A stretch of 25,878 nucleotides of DNA. It comes from Ignavibacteria bacterium (GTDB lineage: Bacteria > Bacteroidota > Ignavibacteria > Ignavibacteriales > Ignavibacteriaceae). Both the position numbers and the translations under genes were made by a program. The notes under the pieces were generated by a model that saw nothing but the letters and a program-made list of their open reading frames with translations, made no database searches and was not told the DNA's origin. Shown piece after piece: positions 1 to 7,551 of this stretch. The DNA is taken from contig JAOTUT010000002.1 of assembly GCA_029863735.1 (NCBI GenBank), forward strand, positions 1-25,878, written 5' to 3'. Positions within the stretch are counted from its first letter, which is position 1. Every line of letters starts with the position of its first letter.

Positions 1-440
1 TTTCTGAAACCGAACTATTGGACCTTTGTAAAGAACTTAAAATAAGTTTTGTTGCATATTCACCTTTGGGAAGAGGATTTTTATCTGGTAATTTCAAACC
101 TGAGCAGGAAATTCCAACTGACGATTACCGAAGAAATCATCCGCGGTTTCAGAAAGGAAACATTGAACAAAATTTCAAGCTTGTTGAGCAACTTGAAGAA
201 ATTGCTAAAAGTAAAAAATGCACGACTGCACAATTAGCACTCGCCTGGGTTTTACATCAATCGGATGGAATTGTGCCAATACCAGGTACGAAGAAAATAA
301 AATATCTTGAAGAGAATGCTGCAGCAGTAGAAATAAAATTATCTGATGACGAATTAAAGAAAATAAATGAAGCAGCTCCATTTGGCGTTACAAAAGGACT
401 GCGATATGCAGAGCATGCAATGAAGGCTCTGAACAGATGA
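1..440 (+). CDS. Aldo/keto reductase, C-terminal part (5' end outside window)
   Basis: NAD(P)H-dependent oxidoreductase of the aldo/keto reductase superfamily, a cytoplasmic TIM barrel that reduces aldehydes or ketones; the substrate cannot be told from this part. The reading frame is open from base 3, giving SETELLDLCKEL before the first possible internal start (TTG at 18), so the gene begins left of the window and that TTG is not its start. Visible family features are the strand and loop FVAYSPLGRGFLSG, the helix with TTAQLALAWVL, the cofactor-phosphate loop IVPIPGTKKIKYLEEN, and the C-terminal LSDDELKKINEA. The catalytic Asp-Tyr-Lys-His residues lie in the missing N-terminal part. It is transcribed towards a minus-strand aminotransferase, with a hairpin between them. 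The family call is secure, the substrate unknown. Confidence 0.93.
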   Translation, partial: SETELLDLCKELKISFVAYSPLGRGFLSGNFKPEQEIPTDDYRRNHPRFQKGNIEQNFKLVEQLEEIAKSKKCTTAQLALAWVLHQSDGIVPIPGTKKIKYLEENAAAVEIKLSDDELKKINEAAPFGVTKGLRYAEHAMKALNR

Positions 441-492
441 CTAATTTTAATGATCCCATTTATTGAATTGATTCACCTCATAGGGCCGCAAT

Positions 493-523
493 AGAAAAAT
501 CCGGTTATTGGCCAGATTTTTCT
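493..523. terminator. Bidirectional hairpin between convergent genes
   Basis: A perfect 9-bp inverted repeat (AGAAAAATC at 493-501, GATTTTTCT at 515-523) has two further G-C pairs inside it and an A- and T-rich base. On the plus strand it is followed by CTTTTTACTT. It sits between the stop of the aldo/keto reductase (440) and the stop of the aminotransferase (526), so it could end transcription from both sides. Confidence 0.6.
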
Positions 524-525
524 TT

Positions 526-1710
526 TTACTTATGCAATGCTGTTCTTATTCTGTTTAACCCTTCCTCAATCTGCTGATGATTGGTAGTCGAATAAGAAAA
601 TCTTAAGTTGTTCTGGAAATACTTGCCAAAGCAAGAACCATAAACTGTTGCCACTCCGGCATCTATCAGCTTATGAAAAATATGCAGCTTACTTTCCTCC
701 TGACTTAAATTATTAGGCACAAACTCCGAGAAGTCAGGAAATATGTAAAAAGCTCCTTCGGGTTTGCCTGGTAATTTTATTCCATCAATTGATTTCAAAC
801 CTTCATACAAAGCATCTCTTCTTAGCGAGAATTCCTTCATAAAACTATCAACAGAACTTTTCTCCATTTCTGAATTTGATAAAGCTTCGGCACCAGCAAA
901 TTGTGTATAGGTTGGTACACCAGCAGTTTGTGTATAATCTCCAAGCTTGATAATGTTTGTCAGTTTTTTATTTCTGCTTACAAGGTAGCCTAGCCTCCAT
1001 CCGGTCATCGCATAAGTTTTTGAAAACGTATAAACGGCAATAATGTTTTCATAATTTAACTGCATAGGACTAAAATGATTTTTACCATCGAAAGTAATTC
1101 TTTCATAAGCTTCATCTGATAAAATATATACACCATACTTGCTGCATATTTCAACTATTCTTTCTACTTCCTCCCTGCTAAATATTTTCCCGGTTGGATT
1201 GTGGGGGCTATTTAAATAAAGAAAAGATGCATCTTTAATTTCATTTTCAAGTAAATCATAATTAATAGTAAAATCCTCTGCCAAAGGAATTTGCTTGAAA
1301 TCAGTTCTCGAATAAGGAACGAAATTTTCTAGTACGCAGCTCCAAACTGGTGCGAATCCTACCGCTTTTTTGCCTTCAAAAAGTTTGAACATCAGCTGCA
1401 AACCTTCCTGACCACCATGAGTTACAACAATATTATTGGGCTCTAAACCGTGTACATTGTTAAAACTATTAAGCTTTTGAATTATTGCCTTTTTTAATTT
1501 GATATGCCCGCCGGAAACTGGGTATTTGGTTAATCCCTGGTTCAATGCCTCCACCATAGCATCAACAATATACTTAGGGGTTGAAAAGCCGATTTCACCC
1601 CGCTGAAAGAGAATAAAATCTTTCTTAGTTTCTAAAGATTTTCTATTCACTTCTTCACTAATAGCTACAATTGGTGACAGACTAATATTCTCCATTGCCT
1701 TGTTAAACAA
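526..1710 (-). CDS. PLP-dependent aminotransferase, class I/II (AspC-like fold)
   Basis: Cytoplasmic fold-type I aminotransferase, 394 aa, of usual length. Visible motifs are a glycine-rich cofactor turn THGGQEGLQL (about 97-106), NSPHNPTGK (167-175) with the conserved Asn, SDEAYE (198-203) with the Asp that contacts the pyridine nitrogen, and FSKTYAMTGWRLGY (229-242) in which K231 is the expected Schiff-base lysine. A late Arg in NLRFSYS is the probable carboxylate-binding Arg. The start is TTG at 1710: AAGGAG lies six bases upstream, whereas the in-frame ATG five codons later is too far from it. Members act on aspartate, aromatic amino acids or alanine, and the sequence does not decide which. 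It appears monocistronic, and I see no clear promoter. Confidence 0.93.
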   Translation of the reverse strand: MFNKAMENISLSPIVAISEEVNRKSLETKKDFILFQRGEIGFSTPKYIVDAMVEALNQGLTKYPVSGGHIKLKKAIIQKLNSFNNVHGLEPNNIVVTHGGQEGLQLMFKLFEGKKAVGFAPVWSCVLENFVPYSRTDFKQIPLAEDFTINYDLLENEIKDASFLYLNSPHNPTGKIFSREEVERIVEICSKYGVYILSDEAYERITFDGKNHFSPMQLNYENIIAVYTFSKTYAMTGWRLGYLVSRNKKLTNIIKLGDYTQTAGVPTYTQFAGAEALSNSEMEKSSVDSFMKEFSLRRDALYEGLKSIDGIKLPGKPEGAFYIFPDFSEFVPNNLSQEESKLHIFHKLIDAGVATVYGSCFGKYFQNNLRFSYSTTNHQQIEEGLNRIRTALHK

Positions 1711-1840
1711 TTTTCACTCCTTATAATTTTTATATTTAAAGGGCTAAAATATCTAATGCGCAGTCTGAAAAAAACTTTTCAGAAAAAAAGATTTGGTGGG
1801 TATTATAGAAATTTTACAAATATAAACAACTCATCAAAAT

Positions 1841-2491
1841 TTAAAGACGAACCAGGTAATATGATCGGAATTCAAGTTTTGCACCATATGCCTTGTGTCC
1901 GAACATACTAAAGTAATAATCATTATTTTGAATCGCCGGATAATATTGTAATCCGGATTCAGATGGAGGCAAGTAATATTTTATAAGGTTTCCAGACTGA
2001 TCCCGAGCCTCAAACAGTTTAGCATTATATGAATACTTATCTGTAACAGAAGTGCCTGTTGAATTAACCGGTCTTCCAACTTTGATACTATCCATTGTAA
2101 CATCCTGGTTGATAGTGAAGTTGAAACGTACACTATCGTCATTAAATGCAATTTGAAAATCAAATAAAAATTCTACCATCGGCAATCCATCTTTAAGGCT
2201 ACTATCTATTGTTGTAGTAGTATTGTTAAACACAGTGGCTGTAAAGTAGGCTGTATCATAATATTGTAAATATAGAAAACCATCGTAAGTGCCTTGCGCA
2301 AGGTTTTTTATAGTATCAGGAGTCGTTTTACCAGTATTTATTCCCTTTAAATAGATATGAGCACCCGAGGGGTTGGATTGAACAAATAACTTGCCAGTAG
2401 AATTCGCTGGTGGGCTTTCGGGGCTATCTTCTGAGCATCGAAGAAATATTAGACAAATTAAAGTAAGAAAAAGTATAGTTAAAACTTTCAC
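1841..2491 (-). CDS. PEGA-domain lipoprotein
   Basis: Predicted lipoprotein, 216 aa, of unknown specific role. It starts with a short basic then hydrophobic signal ending in a lipobox with the lipidated Cys at about residue 19 (IFLRC), followed by a Ser/Pro-rich linker. Residues about 33-80 match a PEGA domain (GKLFVQSNPSGAHIYLKG, then NTGKTTPDTI and a GTYDGFLYL turn), a small beta module common in surface proteins. The remainder, to residue 216, has short beta-like stretches that I do not recognise. The start appears to be GTG with GAGAGG five bases upstream. It is monocistronic, with gene-poor AT-rich spacers on both sides. The lipoprotein and PEGA calls are well supported; function is unknown. 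Confidence 0.82.
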   Translation of the reverse strand: MKVLTILFLTLICLIFLRCSEDSPESPPANSTGKLFVQSNPSGAHIYLKGINTGKTTPDTIKNLAQGTYDGFLYLQYYDTAYFTATVFNNTTTTIDSSLKDGLPMVEFLFDFQIAFNDDSVRFNFTINQDVTMDSIKVGRPVNSTGTSVTDKYSYNAKLFEARDQSGNLIKYYLPPSESGLQYYPAIQNNDYYFSMFGHKAYGAKLEFRSYYLVRL

Positions 2492-2786
2492 AATAACCTC
2501 TCTGTTTCAAATTACTGTTACAAACTAAATTAAAGTAATTGAAAAAGACAATAAAAATAATATCACCAACAAGATAGCAATTCCCTTAAAGAATATTTTT
2601 ATGCTAAAAATACTTAAAAAAACGAAACCAGAGGACAGAATTTTTACTTTTGTGGACGGGGCTCGCCATCACTTTGTTTCAGCATGATACGTATTCCGAT
2701 TTTTCAATATGTGCTTTATTGCAGCTAGATAGTTAATAGTGTAATTTTAGTTAAAGATTTTTTATTTACTAAACAAGGGTTATTCA

Positions 2787-3044
2787 ATGCCTAAAGGTTT
2801 AAAATCTACAAATTCAATTTGGCTAAGACTTTTTCTAATTTTTCTTAGCATATCTGCTGTGGTTGTGGGGTTAATTATAGGCTTAGAAATATTCGAAGCC
2901 CTGGGAGAATTTAAGAAATTAGGAATAATTATTATTTTTGGTTCTATTTTAGGAGCGGTACTATTATTGGCATCCGTTAAAATTCTAAATGATCTGGCGT
3001 ACATCAAAAATAGGCTGGACAAAAAAGACGAGAAACCGCTTTAA
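2787..3044 (+). CDS. Small two-helix inner-membrane protein, unknown function
   Basis: 85-aa protein that I cannot assign to a family. Two hydrophobic segments, about residues 11-32 (LRLFLIFLSISAVVVGLIIG) and 43-66, are separated by a short polar loop (EALGEFKKLG). A charged tail NRLDKKDEKPL suggests that both ends are cytoplasmic. A weak AAGGG lies about nine bases before the ATG. An 80-aa open frame on the other strand covers the same bases, but its product has no membrane or domain character, so the plus-strand reading is preferred. The next reading in the same direction is the remnant at 3143-3361. Confidence 0.6.
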   Translation: MPKGLKSTNSIWLRLFLIFLSISAVVVGLIIGLEIFEALGEFKKLGIIIIFGSILGAVLLLASVKILNDLAYIKNRLDKKDEKPL

Positions 3045-3142
3045 TATCCAGCAAAGAATTTCTTAAGTCGAATATGTTAGAAATAAGGTTCTACTTAGAA
3101 TCTTAAAGCACAAAGTAACTAATTAGGTTGTTCAGGAAAAGA

Positions 3143-3361
3143 ATGAAGCTTCTTAGATTAAACAAAAGTTAGAGAGATGAATTGATTGATGCTACCAAAT
3201 CAGAAATAGTTATAGCAAGAAGAAAAGCCTTACTAAGAACTTTCCTAAAACTTTTTTATTTACGGCATATTTTTCATCTGCCCATTGCAATAACGATGTT
3301 TGTAATTATGATTATTCAGGTAGGCGTGACAATCATTTTTGAATATAAATGGATTTTTTGA
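3143..3361 (+). pseudogene. Remnant or very small gene for a membrane-protein C-terminus
   Basis: The 347-base gap after the two-helix protein holds one frame that looks coding. From ATG 3143 (AGGAAA just upstream) it reads MKLLRLNKS, then a TAG at 3170-3172, then continues open in the same frame to TGA at 3359. The continuing part has a basic segment IARRKALLR, then LYLRHIFHLP-like residues and one hydrophobic helix (AITMFVIMIIQVGVTIIF) ending EYKWIF. This looks like the last membrane helix of a larger multi-helix protein. A 59-codon frame could also start at TTG 3182. I cannot tell a degraded gene from a tiny real one, and no function is proposed. The rest of the gap (3045-3142 and 3362-3391) shows nothing. 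Confidence 0.4.
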
Positions 3362-3391
3362 GAAAATAATTTTCTACCTAATTACTTTCAT

Positions 3392-4603
3392 TTAGTTTTC
3401 AAAAACAGCAGGTTTAATTTTTCCTGAAAAAACTGTAAATCCAGTTTCGCGTTTTTCAACAGGAAGTGTTTTATATGCCAAAATATTTTCAAAAACTCTG
3501 ATATGTTCCTGTGCAGAATATTCCCATCTGAATCGCTTTACTCTTTTTAAGCTTCGTTCGATTAATTTGGTTCTCAGATCATTATCCTCAATTAACTTAA
3601 CGATAGCGTCTGAAATTGAATCCGTATTGTAAGGATCAACATACATTGCAGCTTCCCCACAAACTTCCGGAACACAGGCGTTGTTTGAAACTATAACCGG
3701 ACAGCCACACGCCATTGCTTCAACTGGTGGTAATCCGAAACCTTCATATAAAGTAGGTGACACAAGTAATTTTGCTTTACTCATAACATCAAATTTTACT
3801 TCTTCGCTTACATTTTCTTTGAAAACAATTCGCTCAATGGCTTCGTCATTGAGATTTGCTTCTTTTATTTCATGCTCAAGTGCCGCTTTATCATCGCTTA
3901 TAATTACCAGATCATGATTAATTTTATTATGTATTCTTGCGTAAGCAGCTAACAGCCTGCCAATATTTTTCATTTTATTAATTCTGCCGACGTAGAGAAT
4001 AAAATTTTCTTTTTTACTCTCTTTATAGCACACTGAATTTGCACGAAGTGTATTTGCTCCATTATAAATTGTTTTAATTCTATTCGACTGAAGATTATAA
4101 ATTTTCATAAGCATTTCTTTTGAATGAAATGATGGTGTAAGAATATACCGGGCATTCATCAAACCATATTTCAACATCATCTTGAAATAATAATACTGCT
4201 TCTTGTGATATTTTTTGAAGAGGAGCGGGATAACATCATGAATTGTAACAATCTGGTTAGCTCGAAAGAAATTAATTTCGAACTGACTGGTATTGAATTG
4301 AAGATACTTACGATATTTTAATGAAATGAGATTGGAACAAATCAATCGCAGCAAATGTCCTTTAAATTTTTTGTCAGGTGAAATTATTGAACTTACCCAT
4401 TTCAATCTGAAGTTATCAGGAATTTTTATCTCGTCTATATATCTTTTAGAACTCTTATTGAGATATACGATAAAGTTCAAATCGGTTTTCAATTTAGTAA
4501 GTTCTTTTAAAATGTTAAGCGAATAAACTCCAATTCCGTGAAATTTATAACCGATGTTGGTTGCATTAATAATGACTGTGTTTGAAGGATCTTGTTTGAA
4601 CAT
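3392..4603 (-). CDS. Glycosyltransferase family 4 (GT-B fold)
   Basis: Cytoplasmic glycosyltransferase, 403 aa, expected to move a sugar from a nucleotide donor onto a growing surface glycan. The N-terminal acceptor half has [10 protein letters not shown] (about 23-32) and [11 protein letters not shown]. The C-terminal donor half opens with [13 protein letters not shown] and contains the GT4 signature [20 protein letters not shown], with the two glutamates of the EX7E motif, then [14 protein letters not shown]. The final 25 residues are a non-conserved tail. It is the last gene of the export operon, 20 nt after the ATPase gene, with GGTG seven bases before its ATG. Donor and acceptor sugars cannot be read from the sequence. 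Confidence 0.93.
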   Translation of the reverse strand: MFKQDPSNTVIINATNIGYKFHGIGVYSLNILKELTKLKTDLNFIVYLNKSSKRYIDEIKIPDNFRLKWVSSIISPDKKFKGHLLRLICSNLISLKYRKYLQFNTSQFEINFFRANQIVTIHDVIPLLFKKYHKKQYYYFKMMLKYGLMNARYILTPSFHSKEMLMKIYNLQSNRIKTIYNGANTLRANSVCYKESKKENFILYVGRINKMKNIGRLLAAYARIHNKINHDLVIISDDKAALEHEIKEANLNDEAIERIVFKENVSEEVKFDVMSKAKLLVSPTLYEGFGLPPVEAMACGCPVIVSNNACVPEVCGEAAMYVDPYNTDSISDAIVKLIEDNDLRTKLIERSLKRVKRFRWEYSAQEHIRVFENILAYKTLPVEKRETGFTVFSGKIKPAVFEN

Positions 4604-4623
4604 AGTTTTTCACCATATTAAAT

Positions 4624-5391
4624 TTATCCTGAAACTACAAGTTTCAGATTGTTATCAGAATTTCGATAGGCTTCAGCCACATCGAAAGGATTTCCGTCAA
4701 GTTTAATTTCCCCGCCATCGAACCATATAAGCCGGTTTGATTGCGAGATAAGAAAATCGAGGTTGTGTGAAATAAAGATTGTGGTCAAACCATTATTCAT
4801 TAGTTCTTGCATTCTTATCATACACTTTTTCATGAAAAACTCGTCCCCCACCCCAAACACCTCATCGACGAGTAAAACCTGTGGATTAATATCAGTCGCA
4901 AGCGCAAAAGCTAGACGTGCATACATTCCAGATGAATAGTTTTTTACAGGTTCATCAATAAAATCTCTCAATTCCGCAAAATCAATTATGCTATTCATTT
5001 TCTCTTCAATTTCTTTCTTTGAATAACCTATTAGCATTCCGGCAACAAAACAATTCTCTCTTCCAGAAAGATCCGGTTGAAAACCTATTCCAAGTTCAAG
5101 CAGAGGAACAATATGTTTGGAATTATCGACTTGAACTTTGCCAGAACAAGGTATGATTACCTTTGTCAACACCCGAAGCAAAGTAGATTTTCCTGCTCCA
5201 TTTCGCCCAATAACACCGATGTTTTCACCTTCTCTGATTTCGAGATTAATGTTTTTCAGTGCAGCAATTTTTTCAGATTTATGCCTGTTTAACTTTCGGC
5301 CTAGAGCACTACGCAAACTTCTCTGAGCTAAAGAATGTCTTTCAAATTCAACATTAACATTATCAAGACGAAAAATTATTTTCTTATTCAT
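4624..5391 (-). CDS. Polysaccharide ABC exporter, ATP-binding subunit (Wzt/TagH-like)
   Basis: Nucleotide-binding subunit, 255 aa, that powers export of a lipid-linked polysaccharide across the inner membrane together with the permease encoded just upstream. It has Walker A GRNGAGKS (about 62-69), the exporter-type ABC signature NYSSGMYARL (151-160), Walker B VLLVDEVFGVGDEFF (172-186) and the H-loop His in FISHN (about 209). The N-terminal LRSALGRKL stretch before KIAALKNINL is typical of Wzt/TagH/RfbB-type ATPases. It stops at about residue 255, so it lacks the C-terminal carbohydrate-recognition domain of O8/O9a-type Wzt. Its ATG is one base after the permease stop, so the two are probably translationally coupled. 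Confidence 0.95.
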   Translation of the reverse strand: MNKKIIFRLDNVNVEFERHSLAQRSLRSALGRKLNRHKSEKIAALKNINLEIREGENIGVIGRNGAGKSTLLRVLTKVIIPCSGKVQVDNSKHIVPLLELGIGFQPDLSGRENCFVAGMLIGYSKKEIEEKMNSIIDFAELRDFIDEPVKNYSSGMYARLAFALATDINPQVLLVDEVFGVGDEFFMKKCMIRMQELMNNGLTTIFISHNLDFLISQSNRLIWFDGGEIKLDGNPFDVAEAYRNSDNNLKLVVSG

Positions 5392-5392
5392 A

Positions 5393-6175
5393 CTACAGGT
5401 AATAATAGAATTGTGATTTGTATTTATTAATTAGAATAAGTCCTGTGATCAGTGAAATCAATGCAATACAGATGGAAACCGCCCAGTCTATCTCAGATGG
5501 CCAGACAGCATTGTAAACTGGCTTTTGAAAAAGTGCCGCGAAATAAGTTATCGGATGAAAATCCATTATCTTTGCCTGAAATGAATCAGGTACAAAAACA
5601 GTTCTGCTGAATAAAATCGGTGAAGTAAAAAATGTAAGTGTAAGAATCATCTGAACAAGCGGCTTAACATCTCTGAAGAAAGTGTACAATACCGCACAAA
5701 TTAAGCCCAACCCAAAACCAAAAATTGCCCAGGGAATTATTGCTAGTGGAATTATTATTAGATGTATTGTCCAGTTTTCTTTAAGAAATGCAAAAAGTAC
5801 AAATGCAACTACAATGGAAAAAAGGAAATCAAAGCTTGCCATAATCAATCGGTTTATGGGAAAAGCAAATGGAGACACATAAAGTTTTTTCAGCAACCAT
5901 TCACCGTTTACAAGGGATTCCATAACAAGATTAACTACCTTTTCAAAATATCTCCAGGGGACCAATGCACTAAAAAGAAAAACGGCATAGTCACTTATAT
6001 TCATCCGGTTAATTACAGCAAAAACAAGGCTAAGAATAATAAGATACAGTGCAGGTTCCAGAAAATTCCATATAAAACCTAAAGAGGTATACCTGTATTT
6101 CGCTTTCAATTGACTTAAAGAATAATACCAGGCAAATCTTAATGAACGTTTGTCGATATATTCACTGCTGGTCAT
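5393..6175 (-). CDS. Polysaccharide ABC exporter, permease subunit (Wzm-like, ABC-2)
   Basis: Integral inner-membrane permease, 260 aa, forming the channel for glycan export with the downstream ATPase. It has the ABC-2 polysaccharide layout: an N-terminal amphipathic stretch (RFAWYYSLSQLKAKYRYTSL), then about six hydrophobic helices, with the family features LGFIWNFLEPALYLIIL, the FRDVKPLVQMILTLTFFTSPILF segment and HPITYFAALFQKPVY near the end. The length is typical. Its ATG overlaps the stop of the methyltransferase gene by four bases (ATGA), and the ATPase gene follows one base after its own stop. Confidence 0.94.
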   Translation of the reverse strand: MTSSEYIDKRSLRFAWYYSLSQLKAKYRYTSLGFIWNFLEPALYLIILSLVFAVINRMNISDYAVFLFSALVPWRYFEKVVNLVMESLVNGEWLLKKLYVSPFAFPINRLIMASFDFLFSIVVAFVLFAFLKENWTIHLIIIPLAIIPWAIFGFGLGLICAVLYTFFRDVKPLVQMILTLTFFTSPILFSRTVFVPDSFQAKIMDFHPITYFAALFQKPVYNAVWPSEIDWAVSICIALISLITGLILINKYKSQFYYYL

Positions 6176-7551
6176 AATTCAGTGACTCCTTCTAATTCCA
6201 GTGAAGTAATAGAATTTTTGCTATTTTTATTTATTGAATGACTCATTATTGAAATAGAACTGCAGGAAATATTTCCCGAAATCAGTTTACACAAGAAGGC
6301 ATAGTTAAGATTTTCATTTGTGTCTAATTCAATTACTTCATTAACACTCATATTCCGTTCAACCACTATATCTTTTTCATATACACATTCTACATTTAAT
6401 GATTTGTGTGTTTGATATGAATGCACCCTTATTTGAAAAATATTTGGTTCATTGGGTATGGCTTCATCCACTTTGATATTTATTTTTACTTTTCTTTTAC
6501 CTTTTCCAAACCAGAAATAATCTGAATGGAAAATCGTTTCTTCGTTATTTATTGCATTAACCGAACTTGTAAAATAATTTGAATGATCCAAGAAAAATCT
6601 GGAAACATTTCCAGGGAGACTCGAGAAAGGCGAAATATTAATTTTGTTTTCATGTATTAGTCTACGGTAACTTTCCACACCTTCGGTAAGGTATTTTTTT
6701 GTGGCATCATAATTTAAAAAACTGATGAGATCAGATTTTTTATTAACTACTCCTTTTCGTAAAATTAAAAGAACAGATGTGAAGGGAACATTTCCTCTGA
6801 GCAAAACCAAATGAGGAAACTGTTCCATTATCTTCTGATTTAAATTATCATTACCTGAAAATGCCAGATTCTTAATATTGGATGGATAAGGATAGTTAAT
6901 AATATTTTTTGTCAGCTCAGCATTTACATCTGAGATAAAATCTAAATCCGAATCTGTAATTAACTTTGAAATGTAGTCTTTAGTAAAAATGAAATTATTC
7001 TCATCTGGTATTGTTTTATCACCGAATTGAAGTTCAGTAGTTAATACATAAATTCCACCGGCTTTAAGCACTCTGTTAACCTCATTAAAATGCTGAAGAA
7101 AATCTTGATAATCTCCGATATGTTCAATCGCACAGGAAGAATAACAGAAATCAAATGTGTTGTCCTTAAAATCAAGATGTCTCATATCCATTCTTAAAGC
7201 TTGAATTTTTGTACCATCAACGGGAAAAGGTTTGCTGACTTTAATAAATTCATCAGGATCTTCCGTTCGTGCACAATCCCAACTTGTTTTATCATCATAA
7301 AGATCAGTTACAAAAAGTTTTTTAATATGGCTAGCTATCGAATAAAGAACTCTCTCGTTTCCACCGCCAAGGGAGAGCCCAACTTTTTGTTGATTGAGTA
7401 ATCCAAACTTTTGCAGAGTGAGAAAAATCATTGCAAACTCCCATTGTTTCCTATGGAATCTTGCTGGCTCTTTTAACTCATTTTCAATAATTATTTTTAC
7501 TTCTGGGTCAAACCAATCGGCAGCATCACATATTTTACTAGTATTATGCAT
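6172..7551 (-). CDS. SAM-dependent methyltransferase with C-terminal beta-rich domain
   Basis: Predicted class I methyltransferase, 459 aa, probably acting on the glycan or its lipid-linked precursor. Residues about 60-210 hold the Methyltransf_11-like core: motif I VGLSLGGGNERVLYSIA, an acidic strand end VTDLYDD, the FDFCYSSCAIEHIGDYQDFL segment, and VNRVLKAGGIYVLTTEL. After about residue 300 the chain changes to beta-rich sequence (from about 335, FHSDYFWFGKGKRKVKINIK, onwards) that I do not recognise; it could be a carbohydrate-binding sandwich. The start overlaps the end of the glycosyltransferase 9 gene by eight bases, and the end overlaps the permease start by four. Chain-capping is an inference from its place beside the exporter genes. 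Confidence 0.82.
   Translation of the reverse strand: MHNTSKICDAADWFDPEVKIIIENELKEPARFHRKQWEFAMIFLTLQKFGLLNQQKVGLSLGGGNERVLYSIASHIKKLFVTDLYDDKTSWDCARTEDPDEFIKVSKPFPVDGTKIQALRMDMRHLDFKDNTFDFCYSSCAIEHIGDYQDFLQHFNEVNRVLKAGGIYVLTTELQFGDKTIPDENNFIFTKDYISKLITDSDLDFISDVNAELTKNIINYPYPSNIKNLAFSGNDNLNQKIMEQFPHLVLLRGNVPFTSVLLILRKGVVNKKSDLISFLNYDATKKYLTEGVESYRRLIHENKINISPFSSLPGNVSRFFLDHSNYFTSSVNAINNEETIFHSDYFWFGKGKRKVKINIKVDEAIPNEPNIFQIRVHSYQTHKSLNVECVYEKDIVVERNMSVNEVIELDTNENLNYAFLCKLISGNISCSSISIMSHSINKNSKNSITSLELEGVTEL

Noticed and set aside
2630..2760. Slightly GC-richer stretch in the spacer before the two-helix protein, looked at as a possible small RNA.
   Set aside because: No convincing stem, promoter or terminator could be found around it.
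2780..3022. 80-codon minus-strand frame opposite the two-helix membrane protein.
   Set aside because: The product is a shadow with no domain or membrane pattern; the plus-strand frame has two clean helices and a charged tail.
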